NCBI RefSeq assembly: GCF_003369565.1
Contig: NZ_PIOD01000005.1
Span: 455,297 to 519,296 of the forward strand
Source: Oceanobacillus chungangensis
GTDB taxonomy: Bacteria > Bacillota > Bacilli > Bacillales > Amphibacillaceae
Length of the DNA: 64,000 nucleotides
Direction: 5' to 3'
Part shown: positions 1 through 8,912 of the stretch, in pieces
Position numbering within the stretch: the stretch's first letter is position 1
Layout of the letters: the number at the start of each line of letters is the position of its first letter
Position numbers and translations under genes: made by a program
Notes under the pieces: generated by a model
What the model was told of the DNA's origin: nothing
Database searches by the model: none
Seen by the model: the letters and a program-made list of their open reading frames with translations, nothing else

Positions 1-563
1 AGGCAAGGGAGGCGATGAAATATGCCTCTATTGAAGAAATTACTGTAGTTGAACTTGATCCTCAAGTTACAAGCGTCTGCAGAACATGGTTAACACCAGA
101 CTCATATTACGATAAGGATAGTCGATTTCGTGTCGTACATCAAGATGGTATTGAGTGGATTAAAGAAAATCGGGAGTACGATGTATTAATTATCGATCGT
201 CCAGATCCTGTTGGCCAAGCTAAAAATCTATTTAAATCTGAATTTTACAAAGACGTTTATGATGGACTTACCGATGATGGTATAGTGGTCTTTCAGTCGG
301 GATCTCCATTTTATAATACTTCAACATTGCGGAAAACATATCGGTCTTTAAAAGAATTATTTCCAATTGTTCGTACGTATTTAATTACCATTCCACTCTT
401 CCCTTCAGGTATTTGGAGTTTAATAATTGCTTCTAAGAAATATGACCCTCTCGATGCTGATTTATCAAGACTTCAGGATGAAGATACAAAATATATTAAT
501 AAAGAATTATTTCTTTCATCCTTTGCTTTGCCGAATTATGTAAAGGAAATTTTAGAATCATAA
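1..563 (+). CDS. speE: Spermidine synthase-family aminopropyltransferase, 3' part only
   Basis: The open frame is already running at the window edge (Ala-Arg-Glu-Ala before the first Met at base 15), so only the C-terminal ~187 residues are seen. The family transfers an aminopropyl group from decarboxylated S-adenosylmethionine to putrescine in the cytoplasm. Visible family motifs are VVELDPQV, the acidic strand that binds the nucleoside ribose; HQDGIEW; and IIDRPDPVG, equivalent to the family's catalytic DxxDPxG loop. Usual length is about 275-310 residues, so roughly a third is missing upstream. The RPDP variant in place of the common STDP or SSDP means the exact amine substrate should not be assumed. 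Confidence 0.85.
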   Translation, partial: AREAMKYASIEEITVVELDPQVTSVCRTWLTPDSYYDKDSRFRVVHQDGIEWIKENREYDVLIIDRPDPVGQAKNLFKSEFYKDVYDGLTDDGIVVFQSGSPFYNTSTLRKTYRSLKELFPIVRTYLITIPLFPSGIWSLIIASKKYDPLDADLSRLQDEDTKYINKELFLSSFALPNYVKEILES

Positions 564-569
564 CCAAGT

Positions 570-788
570 GGCTGGGGCATAAGTGGTTTAACAAAAGTTT
601 AATTTGATTGTTAGGAAGCTAAGCCGCTCCGGGGATATACTTCGCTTTCCACGGGCGGCTGTTGAGCCTCCTCCGTGCTATCGCACTACGTAGTCTCATC
701 CAGGCCTTTTCTCCCGTAGGAGTATCTTCCCTACGCTAAATTAGTATATTCTTCGCTTCCATAGTTTAATGTTTTATTTTGTCTCAGC
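570..788. repeat. MITE-like intergenic element with imperfect inverted ends
   Basis: The segment starts GGCTGGGGCATAA (570-582) and ends TTTTGTCTCAGC (777-788), which are imperfect inverted copies of each other. Inside is a CG-rich core with CGCTTTCCACGGGCGGC and TCCCGTAGGAG, unlike the AT-rich surroundings. From memory, elements with GGCTGGGACATAA-type ends and this core recur between genes in Bacillaceae; I could not search for copies. It encodes no protein and lies directly after the spermidine-synthase stop codon. Confidence 0.6.
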
Positions 789-829
789 ATTTTGTATTGA
801 AATTTTTGCAACTCCATCCGAATTATACA

Positions 830-868
830 GCTAGGTCCACTAAGCACTAACATCCTATTGGACCTAGC
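830..868. repeat. Perfect 10-bp inverted repeat
   Basis: GCTAGGTCCA (830-839) is repeated in inverse at 859-868 around a 19-base loop. No clear T-run follows on either strand, so terminator function for the flanking convergent genes is possible but not shown. Confidence 0.5.
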
Positions 869-925
869 CTTATGTCCAGATGCTTCAGTTCTCTCCATGC
901 CGTCACCAAACGAACAATCAGCTTT

Positions 926-1609
926 TCAATTGCTTCTCGATGGGTTTACAAATTTTTCTTGAAATTCTTTGATTGTTTCTGTAAATATTTTTATTATTTG
1001 AAAGCGATATTCTTTACGGATGGTTTTAGATATTTCAATTTGGATTGTATTAAAATTAGAACCATATCCTTGATAATCCTTTTTATCTCCTACTCGATGA
1101 AAGGAAATGGATGGATTACCAATAAATTTTCGATTAAAAATAAAGCTAATGTTTGGTAAAACTTCTTTTGTCTTCCTTGTTAATGTATCCTCGACCCAAT
1201 CACTAATTTCTGGTGAACAGGATTCGCCTTTAACCGTTCCGATTTCTATCGCAAATGGACCATAATGTTCATCCTTCATTCCATGGAATGACAGGTGTAA
1301 AAATGGATGGTTGAGTTGATTTTGAATAGGCTTTAAAATATTTAGAAACTCCAATGTTTCCTTTAGTACATTTCGATGCTCCATAATCGCTTTGGCATTA
1401 TCTTCATTCGGAATCCGGTTTAGATCAACAAGCTTTCTTGACACAGTACTAATAATACCTGCGCAACCGGTAGATTCCATGATCTCCTCTACAATTTGCT
1501 TTGTAAATATATCTGCTGCTGGTGGTGTGGCATGTAAGGCTTCGACAAGGGAGCACATATATCCATTGCCTAGATTATATTTTATATAGTCTCTTTGAAT
1601 ATATTTCAT
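926..1609 (-). CDS. N-formylglutamate amidohydrolase-like protein
   Basis: The 227-residue protein carries VDLNR at about residue 63, a LHLSFHG segment near residue 107 and FAIEIGT after it. These recall the VDxNR and HG motifs of the N-formylglutamate amidohydrolase family of zinc hydrolases that release formate or peptides from N-acyl glutamate. The ATG at 1609 has AAGGAG 11 bases upstream. However, the same frame reads on upstream as coding-like sequence (VIDGPAYVTQGADAA) as far as a TAA at 1661-1663. The gene may therefore be a 5'-truncated or stop-interrupted relic of a longer one. Family assignment is tentative, and the metal ligands are not all recognised. Confidence 0.5.
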   Translation of the reverse strand: MKYIQRDYIKYNLGNGYMCSLVEALHATPPAADIFTKQIVEEIMESTGCAGIISTVSRKLVDLNRIPNEDNAKAIMEHRNVLKETLEFLNILKPIQNQLNHPFLHLSFHGMKDEHYGPFAIEIGTVKGESCSPEISDWVEDTLTRKTKEVLPNISFIFNRKFIGNPSISFHRVGDKKDYQGYGSNFNTIQIEISKTIRKEYRFQIIKIFTETIKEFQEKFVNPSRSN

Positions 1610-2229
1610 TGCCGCATCAGCTCCTTGTGTTACATATGCTGGTCCATCTATTACTCTATATTAACTAATGCAGAATAATGAAATGTTGCTTGATTTATTC
1701 ATCTTTGTTTCATAAAAATCGTCAATCACCTAACGAACTGCTCCCATTCCAGATTCACTTTAAAATTCCACCGTATCAATCCTAGGAAGATTGTTGAGTA
1801 CCAAATGAAATATCCAATTCGTTCAGCTAACATCCTGGAACATTAACACTTTTCCTATGTCTAATGTATATCACAGAAGCTTGTTCACTCGAACACTGAT
1901 CTTCGAAAACAATAACCTAACAACATTTGTGTCTCTATTTGAATTACAGCATAAGATAAACTACTCATCAAACCTCCTGTGTCTAGAAGTCAATTTTTAC
2001 ATTACGAAATTAGATTTTAACCCTGCATATTCTAGGCTAAATTTACATTTTAGAAAATGGGCGGGAAATATGGAATAAACAAGGTAGAAAGTTTTGTAGA
2101 TAGGCATATTATATAAAAGTTATGATTACTCCTGCATTAAATATGCACTTTCTTCTTAAAGCCTTAGGGAGTGCAGGAATATTATTAAATAAAGAAGTGA
2201 GATGGATCTTTTGTATTGGAGGTTTTTTT
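1610..2229. other. 620-base gap upstream of the phosphonate operon
   Basis: No convincing gene is seen. Reverse-strand coding-like fragments lie at about 1610-1760, in frame with the gene at 926-1609 but cut by stops. An open stretch at 1857-2078 has no ribosome site or recognisable sequence. The segment must hold the promoter of the operon starting at 2230, but I could not identify a convincing -35/-10 pair. Confidence 0.4.
2218..2222 (+). promoter_or_regulatory. Ribosome site fixing the GTG start at 2230
   Basis: GGAGG lies seven bases before GTG at 2230. The in-frame ATG at 2122 has no comparable site, and the 36 extra residues it would add are a hydrophobic stretch unlike the rest of the protein. 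Confidence 0.7.
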
Positions 2230-4848
2230 GTGGATTTGATGAAGGAGAGATTCTGGATTGAATCTGATAAAGAGTTAATGTTACAAATCCTAAAATTAAA
2301 TAATGTTCCCGTTATTGAAGTAATGGATCCGAGAACATGTGTATATCCAATAGTAGGGCGTAGGTTCGGTAACCATAATGGAAAAGATATTTCTGTCATC
2401 CATCTAATGGAACAAACGCTTGAAAGTGAGCATGACTTTTATACAAAACTGTATTCCATTGACAAGGAATACAGACTATATGTAGATGGCCTGTCAATAA
2501 AAAAAATAGAACGAGCTGTTGCTCAGCAGGCAATATTTGAAGAAATTTCAATTCGAACAGCAGCCTATGGATGGGAGTGGGAAGAGGTTGATGGTGACCA
2601 AGTACCATTAGAATGGCATATGGTAGCAATTCGTGCCCTTTATGTTACAGGGTATACAAAAGGGTATGTAAAATTAGGCATTCTGGCAAATGAACGTGCG
2701 ATCGTTGTAGATATAAATCCTGTAAGCATGGAAAATGTTGATGATACAGAGGAGCCAAAGATCCCATTTACGATTGGTGCGGATATTGAGTTTATGCTGA
2801 GCTGCGATCAAGAACTGCTTCCTGCCTCCACATTTTTTCCGATCGAAGGAGATATAGGCTGTGATGATCGGCAGATTGAAAAGGATAGTGGAGAATATGC
2901 TTTAGTGGAAATAAGACCGGAAAAGGCGGATTCACCTGATGAACTTCATCATCATATAAAACAGCTAATTGAAAAGGCATCAACAATGGTCCCATATCAA
3001 AATATTGAATTTCGTTCAGGAAGTATGCCATTTAATGGTTACCAATGTGGTGGGCATCTTCATTTTGGATTAGCCCCATCGTTATCTTTGTTACGAGCAT
3101 TAGATCACTATCTTGCAATTCCGATTGCGATGATTGAGGAACCAAGAACGGCAAAGAAGAGAAGACGAACAACCCACGGGGGAATCGGACGTTTTCGTGT
3201 GAAGTCATATGGATTTGAATATATTTCCCTTAGTTCGATGATTCTGGAGTCAAAGCTTACCAAGTCAATTCTTTGTTTAGCCTATTTGGTAGCTCGGCAT
3301 CATCATGAATTGCAAGCCGATTTCTTGTTTCATCCAAATATTCAACGCGCATATTATCATGCGAATATCCCTGTATTAAAAAAGCTATGGCAAGAAATAA
3401 AATCAAAACTTCTAGCGACCTCCAGTTACTTGAAGTTTAAGGAGGAAATCGATTATTTAATTGAGATGATTGAACATGGAAGGGAAATTGAAGAGTCCAG
3501 TGATATTCGTAAAAATTGGGACATCACCGTTCCAAATGCTTCCTATGATACAGGTCTTATTATTAACATTCCAAAGAAAATGAGGGAGAAGTTTCACTTA
3601 AAAGAAGGGGAGCAGACGTTTGTCAGTGCGGGTAAGAATATCTCTCCTGCAACGATTCATGCATATCCATTCGCATTTCGAAATGCGGATACGATTCAGC
3701 TGTCTAAATCGTTACGGTCAGAATTAAACCTTCCGAATAATTGGATTCCAAAACTAACAGCACGAGGTAGTGTAATTACATTAGGGCCGATTATCGGGAT
3801 ATTGGCGAAAAAACCGTTCGACAGGCAAACAACTTATTTTCAACATTTATTTAAACTTGCAAAGGAAAAGCAAATGTTCGTCTATGTTTTTGAGCCCTTG
3901 GATATTGACTGGGATAAACAAGTCATTCGGGGTACAACACTAGATGGCGAAGGGACGTTTCCATTTCCAGCTGTCATATATGATCGTTTTTTATTTCGTG
4001 GTAAAAAGAAACTTGGTTATAGTATTGACGAAATAAGAGTAAAGCTGCAAACCATCCACCACATTCCTTTTATCAATCCACCGGCATTATTCCAATTAAC
4101 AGGTAATAAATGGTCAACATTCCAATTACTATCAAAAGAACATGAAGCATATTTACCGGAGACACGACTTCTAACGGGGGCGAATAACTTAATAGAAATG
4201 CTGAATCTCTATGGCGAAGTGTATTTAAAACCATTGGACGGCTCATTAAGTAAAGGGTTAATTCGAGTTATTCGGAAGCCTTCCGGGATTAGTCTTTATG
4301 AATTTAATTCCAGTACAGTGCAGGAGTTTAAACAGATGGATGATTTGATTTTATTCACCTCCTCTCTCATCCAAAAGACACCATATCTCGTCCAAGAAGG
4401 GATTAGAAGAAAAAGAATCGACGGTAAAAACATTGAGATTCGTGTCTATATGCAAAAAAGCCAAAAGAAAAACTGGCTCAGAACAGGGATGGTTACTCGT
4501 TTGACTAAAGAAGAAGTGATGAACGAAGAGTTTGAAGAGAATGTTCGATTGAGTAAGGTAATGGAAGTCTTGTATCCTAATGCAAATAAGCGTCGTTATC
4601 GGACAAATGAGTTGGCTAAAGCGGCAAAAGCAATCGTGCTGACAGTTGAACAAGAAATTGGAGAATTTGGTGAGATAGCTGTCGATCTTTGTATTGATCA
4701 ATATGAGTCTATCAAACTATTAGAAGTAAATGCGAAACCTGATAATCTATTTTCCCAAATCAAAGCATATAAGTTGCGAACAATAGCGGCTAATCGTTTG
4801 CTTGATTATGCTGCATCGCTAACGGAATATCGTAACGAAGAAAGATGA
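2230..4848 (+). CDS. Amidoligase: COOH-NH2 ligase domain joined to YheC/YheD-type ATP-grasp
   Basis: This 872-residue cytoplasmic protein has three parts. Residues ~1-170 contain GRRFGNHNGKDIS and KEYRLYVDG, resembling an ATP-grasp half. Residues ~180-400 contain GADIEFM, EIRP, GGHLHFG and YGFEYISLSS, matching the phage phiEco32-like COOH-NH2 ligase type 2 family (glutamine-synthetase/GCS-like fold). Residues ~430-872 match YheC/YheD ATP-grasp proteins of Bacillus, ending with LLEVNAKPDN, where the metal-binding Glu/Asn would lie. Such ligases form amide bonds between a carboxylate and an amine using ATP. It opens an operon with a MurF-like ligase 18 bases on and phosphonate genes after it. 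The product is inferred to be a peptide- or amide-linked metabolite; the substrate is unknown. Confidence 0.75.
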   Translation: MDLMKERFWIESDKELMLQILKLNNVPVIEVMDPRTCVYPIVGRRFGNHNGKDISVIHLMEQTLESEHDFYTKLYSIDKEYRLYVDGLSIKKIERAVAQQAIFEEISIRTAAYGWEWEEVDGDQVPLEWHMVAIRALYVTGYTKGYVKLGILANERAIVVDINPVSMENVDDTEEPKIPFTIGADIEFMLSCDQELLPASTFFPIEGDIGCDDRQIEKDSGEYALVEIRPEKADSPDELHHHIKQLIEKASTMVPYQNIEFRSGSMPFNGYQCGGHLHFGLAPSLSLLRALDHYLAIPIAMIEEPRTAKKRRRTTHGGIGRFRVKSYGFEYISLSSMILESKLTKSILCLAYLVARHHHELQADFLFHPNIQRAYYHANIPVLKKLWQEIKSKLLATSSYLKFKEEIDYLIEMIEHGREIEESSDIRKNWDITVPNASYDTGLIINIPKKMREKFHLKEGEQTFVSAGKNISPATIHAYPFAFRNADTIQLSKSLRSELNLPNNWIPKLTARGSVITLGPIIGILAKKPFDRQTTYFQHLFKLAKEKQMFVYVFEPLDIDWDKQVIRGTTLDGEGTFPFPAVIYDRFLFRGKKKLGYSIDEIRVKLQTIHHIPFINPPALFQLTGNKWSTFQLLSKEHEAYLPETRLLTGANNLIEMLNLYGEVYLKPLDGSLSKGLIRVIRKPSGISLYEFNSSTVQEFKQMDDLILFTSSLIQKTPYLVQEGIRRKRIDGKNIEIRVYMQKSQKKNWLRTGMVTRLTKEEVMNEEFEENVRLSKVMEVLYPNANKRRYRTNELAKAAKAIVLTVEQEIGEFGEIAVDLCIDQYESIKLLEVNAKPDNLFSQIKAYKLRTIAANRLLDYAASLTEYRNEER

Positions 4849-4866
4849 AAAGGGAAGTGAACAAAT

Positions 4867-6279
4867 GTGATACCAATACGATTGAGTACGATTCTAAAAG
4901 CAATCGGTGAGGATGAACTTCTGCAAGAGAGTAACGATCCGATGATTCACTACGTAATGAATGTATCGAAGCGATCCATTGATAATAATACGTTAGTGTT
5001 TCATATGGACGGTGAGAAAATTAATGGAAAGTACTGGAGGAAAAATAAGGCAATTATCCTCATTACAAATCGCCCTGATCGGTGTAAGAATCTTGGCGAC
5101 TCTATCACGCTTATTACGTGCAATCATTTGGAAGATGTTTACTGGAAGTTTATCTCCTATTACCGGGGACTCTTTGATATCCCCGTAATCGGTGTAACTG
5201 GTACATGTGGGAAAACCACAACAAAAGAAATGATACGGCAAATACTAAAGAAAGATTTTCATGTAAAAGGAACATGGATGAGTATGAACTCCATGTCAGT
5301 AAATTTAAGATATTTAATGAAACTAGAAAAGGAAACAGAGGTAGCTGTTTATGAAATGCCTGTTGCATATCCAGGGTATCTAAAAGTTGCTTGTGATTAC
5401 TTCAAGCCGCAAATACGAGTCCTGCTAAATATTGATGTCCATCACCTTACAGGATTTAATTCACCAGAAGATTATATGCTAGCTAAAGCAGAAATTATCT
5501 CTGGAATGGATCCAGACAAAGACGTGCTAATCCTAAATGCCGATGACGAAAACATTAGAAAAGTAGTAGACATCCGTCATTTAAAACGGGTAATTTACGT
5601 TGGAAAAAGTGAACATTGCCATTTTAGAGCAACGAATATTCATTACACAGAGGCTGGGATGAAGTTCGATCTGGTACATGAAGGAAAAACATATGAAGCT
5701 TTCGTACCGGGGTTTGGCGAACACAATGTATACAATGCACTTGCAGCAATAGCATCGGTATCCTTTGTCGGAGTGGATATAGGTCGGGCCATTGATGTGC
5801 TTTCATCCTTTAAACAGGTAAAAGAACATTTAGAAATTAAAAAAGGTGTCGATGGATGTACTGTTTTGGATGATACGTGGAACGCTGCGCCACTTTCAAT
5901 GGAAACCGGGTTGAAAGTGTTAACAGCGCTCTCTAAGAATAAGAAGTCGATTGCCTTGCTCGGATATATGCCACAACTTGGGAAAGGAAAGTATGCATCC
6001 GAACAATATGAAAAAATGGGAAAGAAAGCGGCAAAGGCAAATCTAGATATGCTCGTTATCGTTGGAGAAAAGGCGAGAGAAATCGGAATGAGTGCGATTA
6101 ACCTTGGGATGGCAGAAAGTAAAGTCTATTACTGTGAAACTGGCGATGAAGTGTTTGATGTAATTAGAAACCACTTATCGAACGATACGAATATACTGAT
6201 GAAGATTACTTATCGTGTGATGAAGCGAGATAGCTTTCAAAGACTAAGGAAACAACTCATTCCAATCGATAAGGAATAG
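4867..6279 (+). CDS. MurF-like Mur ligase
   Basis: The 470-residue protein has the Mur ligase P-loop GVTGTCGKTTTKEM (Lys at ~116), an HHLTGF segment, AKAEI with the lysine normally carbamylated in Mur ligases, an HNVYNALAA segment, and DDTWNAAPLSM, close to the MurF DDSYNANPxSM signature. Mur ligases join an amino acid or dipeptide to a carboxylate via an acyl phosphate. The N-terminal ~100 residues are divergent from UDP-MurNAc-tripeptide-binding MurF. Because it sits in a phosphonate operon between an amidoligase and PEP mutase, a specialised role is more likely than housekeeping peptidoglycan synthesis. The start is GTG at 4867, behind a weak GGGAAGTGA site; a nearby ATG at 4865 runs straight into a stop. 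Confidence 0.8.
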   Translation: MIPIRLSTILKAIGEDELLQESNDPMIHYVMNVSKRSIDNNTLVFHMDGEKINGKYWRKNKAIILITNRPDRCKNLGDSITLITCNHLEDVYWKFISYYRGLFDIPVIGVTGTCGKTTTKEMIRQILKKDFHVKGTWMSMNSMSVNLRYLMKLEKETEVAVYEMPVAYPGYLKVACDYFKPQIRVLLNIDVHHLTGFNSPEDYMLAKAEIISGMDPDKDVLILNADDENIRKVVDIRHLKRVIYVGKSEHCHFRATNIHYTEAGMKFDLVHEGKTYEAFVPGFGEHNVYNALAAIASVSFVGVDIGRAIDVLSSFKQVKEHLEIKKGVDGCTVLDDTWNAAPLSMETGLKVLTALSKNKKSIALLGYMPQLGKGKYASEQYEKMGKKAAKANLDMLVIVGEKAREIGMSAINLGMAESKVYYCETGDEVFDVIRNHLSNDTNILMKITYRVMKRDSFQRLRKQLIPIDKE

Positions 6280-6297
6280 GACGGGGAGAGTATGGGT

Positions 6298-7779
6298 ATG
6301 AAGAAGTCCACACAACTAAAGAATCTAATTAGGAGTAACCAGCTAGAAACAATTATGGAAGCACATAATGCATTATCAGCTAAGATAGTAGAAGAGACAG
6401 GTTTTAAAGGGATTTGGGCAAGTGGGTTATCAATATCTGCAGCCCTCGGTGTCCGTGATAACAATGAGGCTTCATGGACACAGATTTTAGAAGTGTTAGA
6501 GTTTATGAGCGATGCGACGACGATTCCTATTCTTCTCGATGGGGATACAGGATATGGGAATTTTAATAATGCGAGAAGACTTGTGCAAAAACTGGAACAA
6601 CGTGATATTGCCGGTGTTTGTATTGAAGATAAATTATTTCCGAAAACGAATTCCTTTATTAGGGGTGAGGTGCAGCAATTAGCAGATATAGAGGAGTTCT
6701 CTGGAAAGATTAAAGCAATGAAGGATGTTCAAAAGGATGATGACTTTGTCGTAGTCTCCAGAGTCGAAGCATTAATTGCAGGGTGGGGAGTAAAGGAGGC
6801 ACTCAAACGTGCAGAAGCCTATCGCCAAGCAGGAGCCGATGCGATTCTTATCCATAGCAAACAATCCGATAGTAATGAAATCGAAGCATTTATGAAGGAA
6901 TGGGGAAATAGGCATCCAGTTGTTATCGTACCAACGAAATATTACAAAACGCCCACATCTCTTTTTCAAGAGTTAGGGGTTAGTCTTGTCATTTGGGCGA
7001 ATCATAACTTACGTGCCTCCATCAAGGCGATGAAAGAAACATCAGGTAAGATTTATCAAGATCAAAGTCTATTGCATGTTGAACAGACGGTATCCCCATT
7101 AGAGGAAGTCTTTCACCTCCAAAACGAAGAAGAGTTAGGGCATGCGGAGACATTATACCTCCCTCAAAGCAGTAATAAAAATGGAACGATATTAGTAAGG
7201 AAACCGGAGGCATTAGCCATACAGGCGGAGCAACTGGAGCAGCTGAAAGCAAATGGAGTAAATAATATCGTAACAATCCCTGTACAGGAAAGCATAACTG
7301 GAGAGTTAGTTTCGCTATATCAGCATCGAGATAAACTAGGTGGAGATACGATTATTAGTTACAATGATATTTTCTATAAACCTTATATTTTAAAAGAACT
7401 GTTGCAAGATAAAAATGATATTACGATTGTCGTCGATGCAGATGGTCGAGGAGCAAATGGAAATCCAGTTATCACATCTGAAGCCCATTCCAAGTTATTG
7501 TTTAACAAAACAGTAAACTTACAATCTATGACAACTATTGGAAATCAGGCAAATGTCCATGGAGAGTTTATCGGCTTATGGAAGGTCTCGGAAAAAGGTG
7601 CAGCCATTATTAATAAGGCTTTAGAAGATTTAATGAACAGCGATCGGAAAAGCGAGCTAACGTTGGCGGATTTACTAAATCGTACGTTAGCATTACACCC
7701 AGTAGCTGTACACTACATTAAAAGTTCGTGGTTAGATAGGGAGACGTATGAGAAGGTTCAAGAAGCAGGTGATAATTAA
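6298..7779 (+). CDS. pepM: Phosphoenolpyruvate mutase with degenerate nucleotidyltransferase tail
   Basis: PEP mutase converts PEP to phosphonopyruvate, the committed C-P bond-forming step of phosphonate biosynthesis. Residues ~1-285 show the family signature [11 protein letters not shown] (Glu-Asp-Lys at ~110-112), DGDTGYGNF and the TIM-barrel pattern of the isocitrate-lyase superfamily. Residues ~300-493 resemble the second half of a sugar/phosphocholine nucleotidyltransferase ([36 protein letters not shown]). That half lacks the N-terminal LAAGxGxR...PK nucleotide-binding motif, so it is probably a non-catalytic remnant. The ATG at 6298 is preferred to that at 6292 because it lies nine bases after GGGGAG. 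The stop is two bases before the next gene. Confidence 0.9.
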   Translation: MKKSTQLKNLIRSNQLETIMEAHNALSAKIVEETGFKGIWASGLSISAALGVRDNNEASWTQILEVLEFMSDATTIPILLDGDTGYGNFNNARRLVQKLEQRDIAGVCIEDKLFPKTNSFIRGEVQQLADIEEFSGKIKAMKDVQKDDDFVVVSRVEALIAGWGVKEALKRAEAYRQAGADAILIHSKQSDSNEIEAFMKEWGNRHPVVIVPTKYYKTPTSLFQELGVSLVIWANHNLRASIKAMKETSGKIYQDQSLLHVEQTVSPLEEVFHLQNEEELGHAETLYLPQSSNKNGTILVRKPEALAIQAEQLEQLKANGVNNIVTIPVQESITGELVSLYQHRDKLGGDTIISYNDIFYKPYILKELLQDKNDITIVVDADGRGANGNPVITSEAHSKLLFNKTVNLQSMTTIGNQANVHGEFIGLWKVSEKGAAIINKALEDLMNSDRKSELTLADLLNRTLALHPVAVHYIKSSWLDRETYEKVQEAGDN

Positions 7780-7781
7780 TA

Positions 7782-8912
7782 ATGGAAACGTCACAATTCG
7801 GTGCAGTGTTAAAGGAATTGGGATTTGACTTTTATAGTGGAGTTCCTTGTTCTTATTTAAAAAGTCTCATTAACTTCTCCATTAATGAATGTGAATATGT
7901 CATGGCGAATAATGAAGGAGATGCGATTGCAATTGCTGCAGGGGCTTTTCTCGGTGGGAGAAAGGCCGTTGTGTTAATGCAAAATTCGGGACTGACAAAT
8001 GCCATCTCACCTTTAACATCGCTCATTCATCCATTTAAGATTCCAATCTTAGGGTTTGTCAGCCTCCGCGGCGAGCCTGGTTTTCCAGATGAACCGCAAC
8101 ATGAACTAATGGGGCAGATCACTCCTAAATTACTAACGTCAATGCAAATCGAATGGGATTATTTATCCACTGACCTTGAAGAGGCAAAGCAACAGCTTCA
8201 GATTGCCAACAATTATATCGAGCAAAATAAAGCTTACTTCTTCGTAGTGAGAAAGGGAACATTCGATAGTATTGCATTGATTGAAAAACCGAAACAAAAA
8301 ATACCGATTCAAAAGGAAAAGCGAGAAAAAGTGAAGGAGGATGAAGTTCCAAATAGATTTGAAGTATTAGCGCTAATTTCATCCTTAAGAGATGATGACA
8401 CGGTATATTTAGCGACTACTGGAAAGACTGGCAGGGAGTTATATGAAGTGGAGGATGCCGCTAATAATTTCTATATGGTAGGTTCCATGGGATGTATCAG
8501 TTCGATAGGGTTAGGCTTGTCACTGACTAGAAAGGACAAATCGATTATTGCACTCGATGGTGACGGAGCATTGCTGATGCGGATGGGGAATTTAGCAACA
8601 AATGGTTATTATGCGCCTGAAAACCTTCTTCACATCCTGTTAGATAACCATACGCATGATTCAACCGGTGGGCAATTCACGGTATCTCCTAATGTGAACT
8701 TCGTTGATACAGCGTTTGCATGTGGATATGAGCAATCGATCTATGTTCATAATCTAAAAGAATTAGAGGAAGGGATACAAGAGTGGAAAGAAAATCCGAG
8801 ATTAACATTTTTGTATGTAAAAATTGCAGAAGGATCGAAGAAGAACCTCGGACGCCCAAAGGTTAAACCGTTTGAAGTTAAAGAACGATTGCAGGTGTTC
8901 TTAAATGGTTAA
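7782..8912 (+). CDS. ppd: Phosphonopyruvate decarboxylase
   Basis: This thiamine-diphosphate enzyme decarboxylates phosphonopyruvate to phosphonoacetaldehyde, making the unfavourable PEP mutase reaction irreversible. The 376-residue length fits the family. The N-terminal half holds the YSGVPCSYL and MANNEGDAIAIAAG segments (the Glu that activates the cofactor). The C-terminal half has GSMGCISSIGLGLS and DGDGALLMRMGNLAT (Asp ~259), followed by LDNHTHDSTGGQ, which is the thiamine-diphosphate/Mg2+ motif. The final 8 bases overlap the next start codon, implying translational coupling. Confidence 0.93.
   Translation: METSQFGAVLKELGFDFYSGVPCSYLKSLINFSINECEYVMANNEGDAIAIAAGAFLGGRKAVVLMQNSGLTNAISPLTSLIHPFKIPILGFVSLRGEPGFPDEPQHELMGQITPKLLTSMQIEWDYLSTDLEEAKQQLQIANNYIEQNKAYFFVVRKGTFDSIALIEKPKQKIPIQKEKREKVKEDEVPNRFEVLALISSLRDDDTVYLATTGKTGRELYEVEDAANNFYMVGSMGCISSIGLGLSLTRKDKSIIALDGDGALLMRMGNLATNGYYAPENLLHILLDNHTHDSTGGQFTVSPNVNFVDTAFACGYEQSIYVHNLKELEEGIQEWKENPRLTFLYVKIAEGSKKNLGRPKVKPFEVKERLQVFLNG

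Noticed and set aside
1857..2078. Forward open frame of 73 codons upstream of the phosphonate operon
   Set aside because: No ribosome site, composition like non-coding DNA, no recognisable motif.
2122..2229. N-terminal extension of the amidoligase from ATG 2122
   Set aside because: GGAGG is placed correctly for GTG 2230, and the 36 extra residues look like translated leader.
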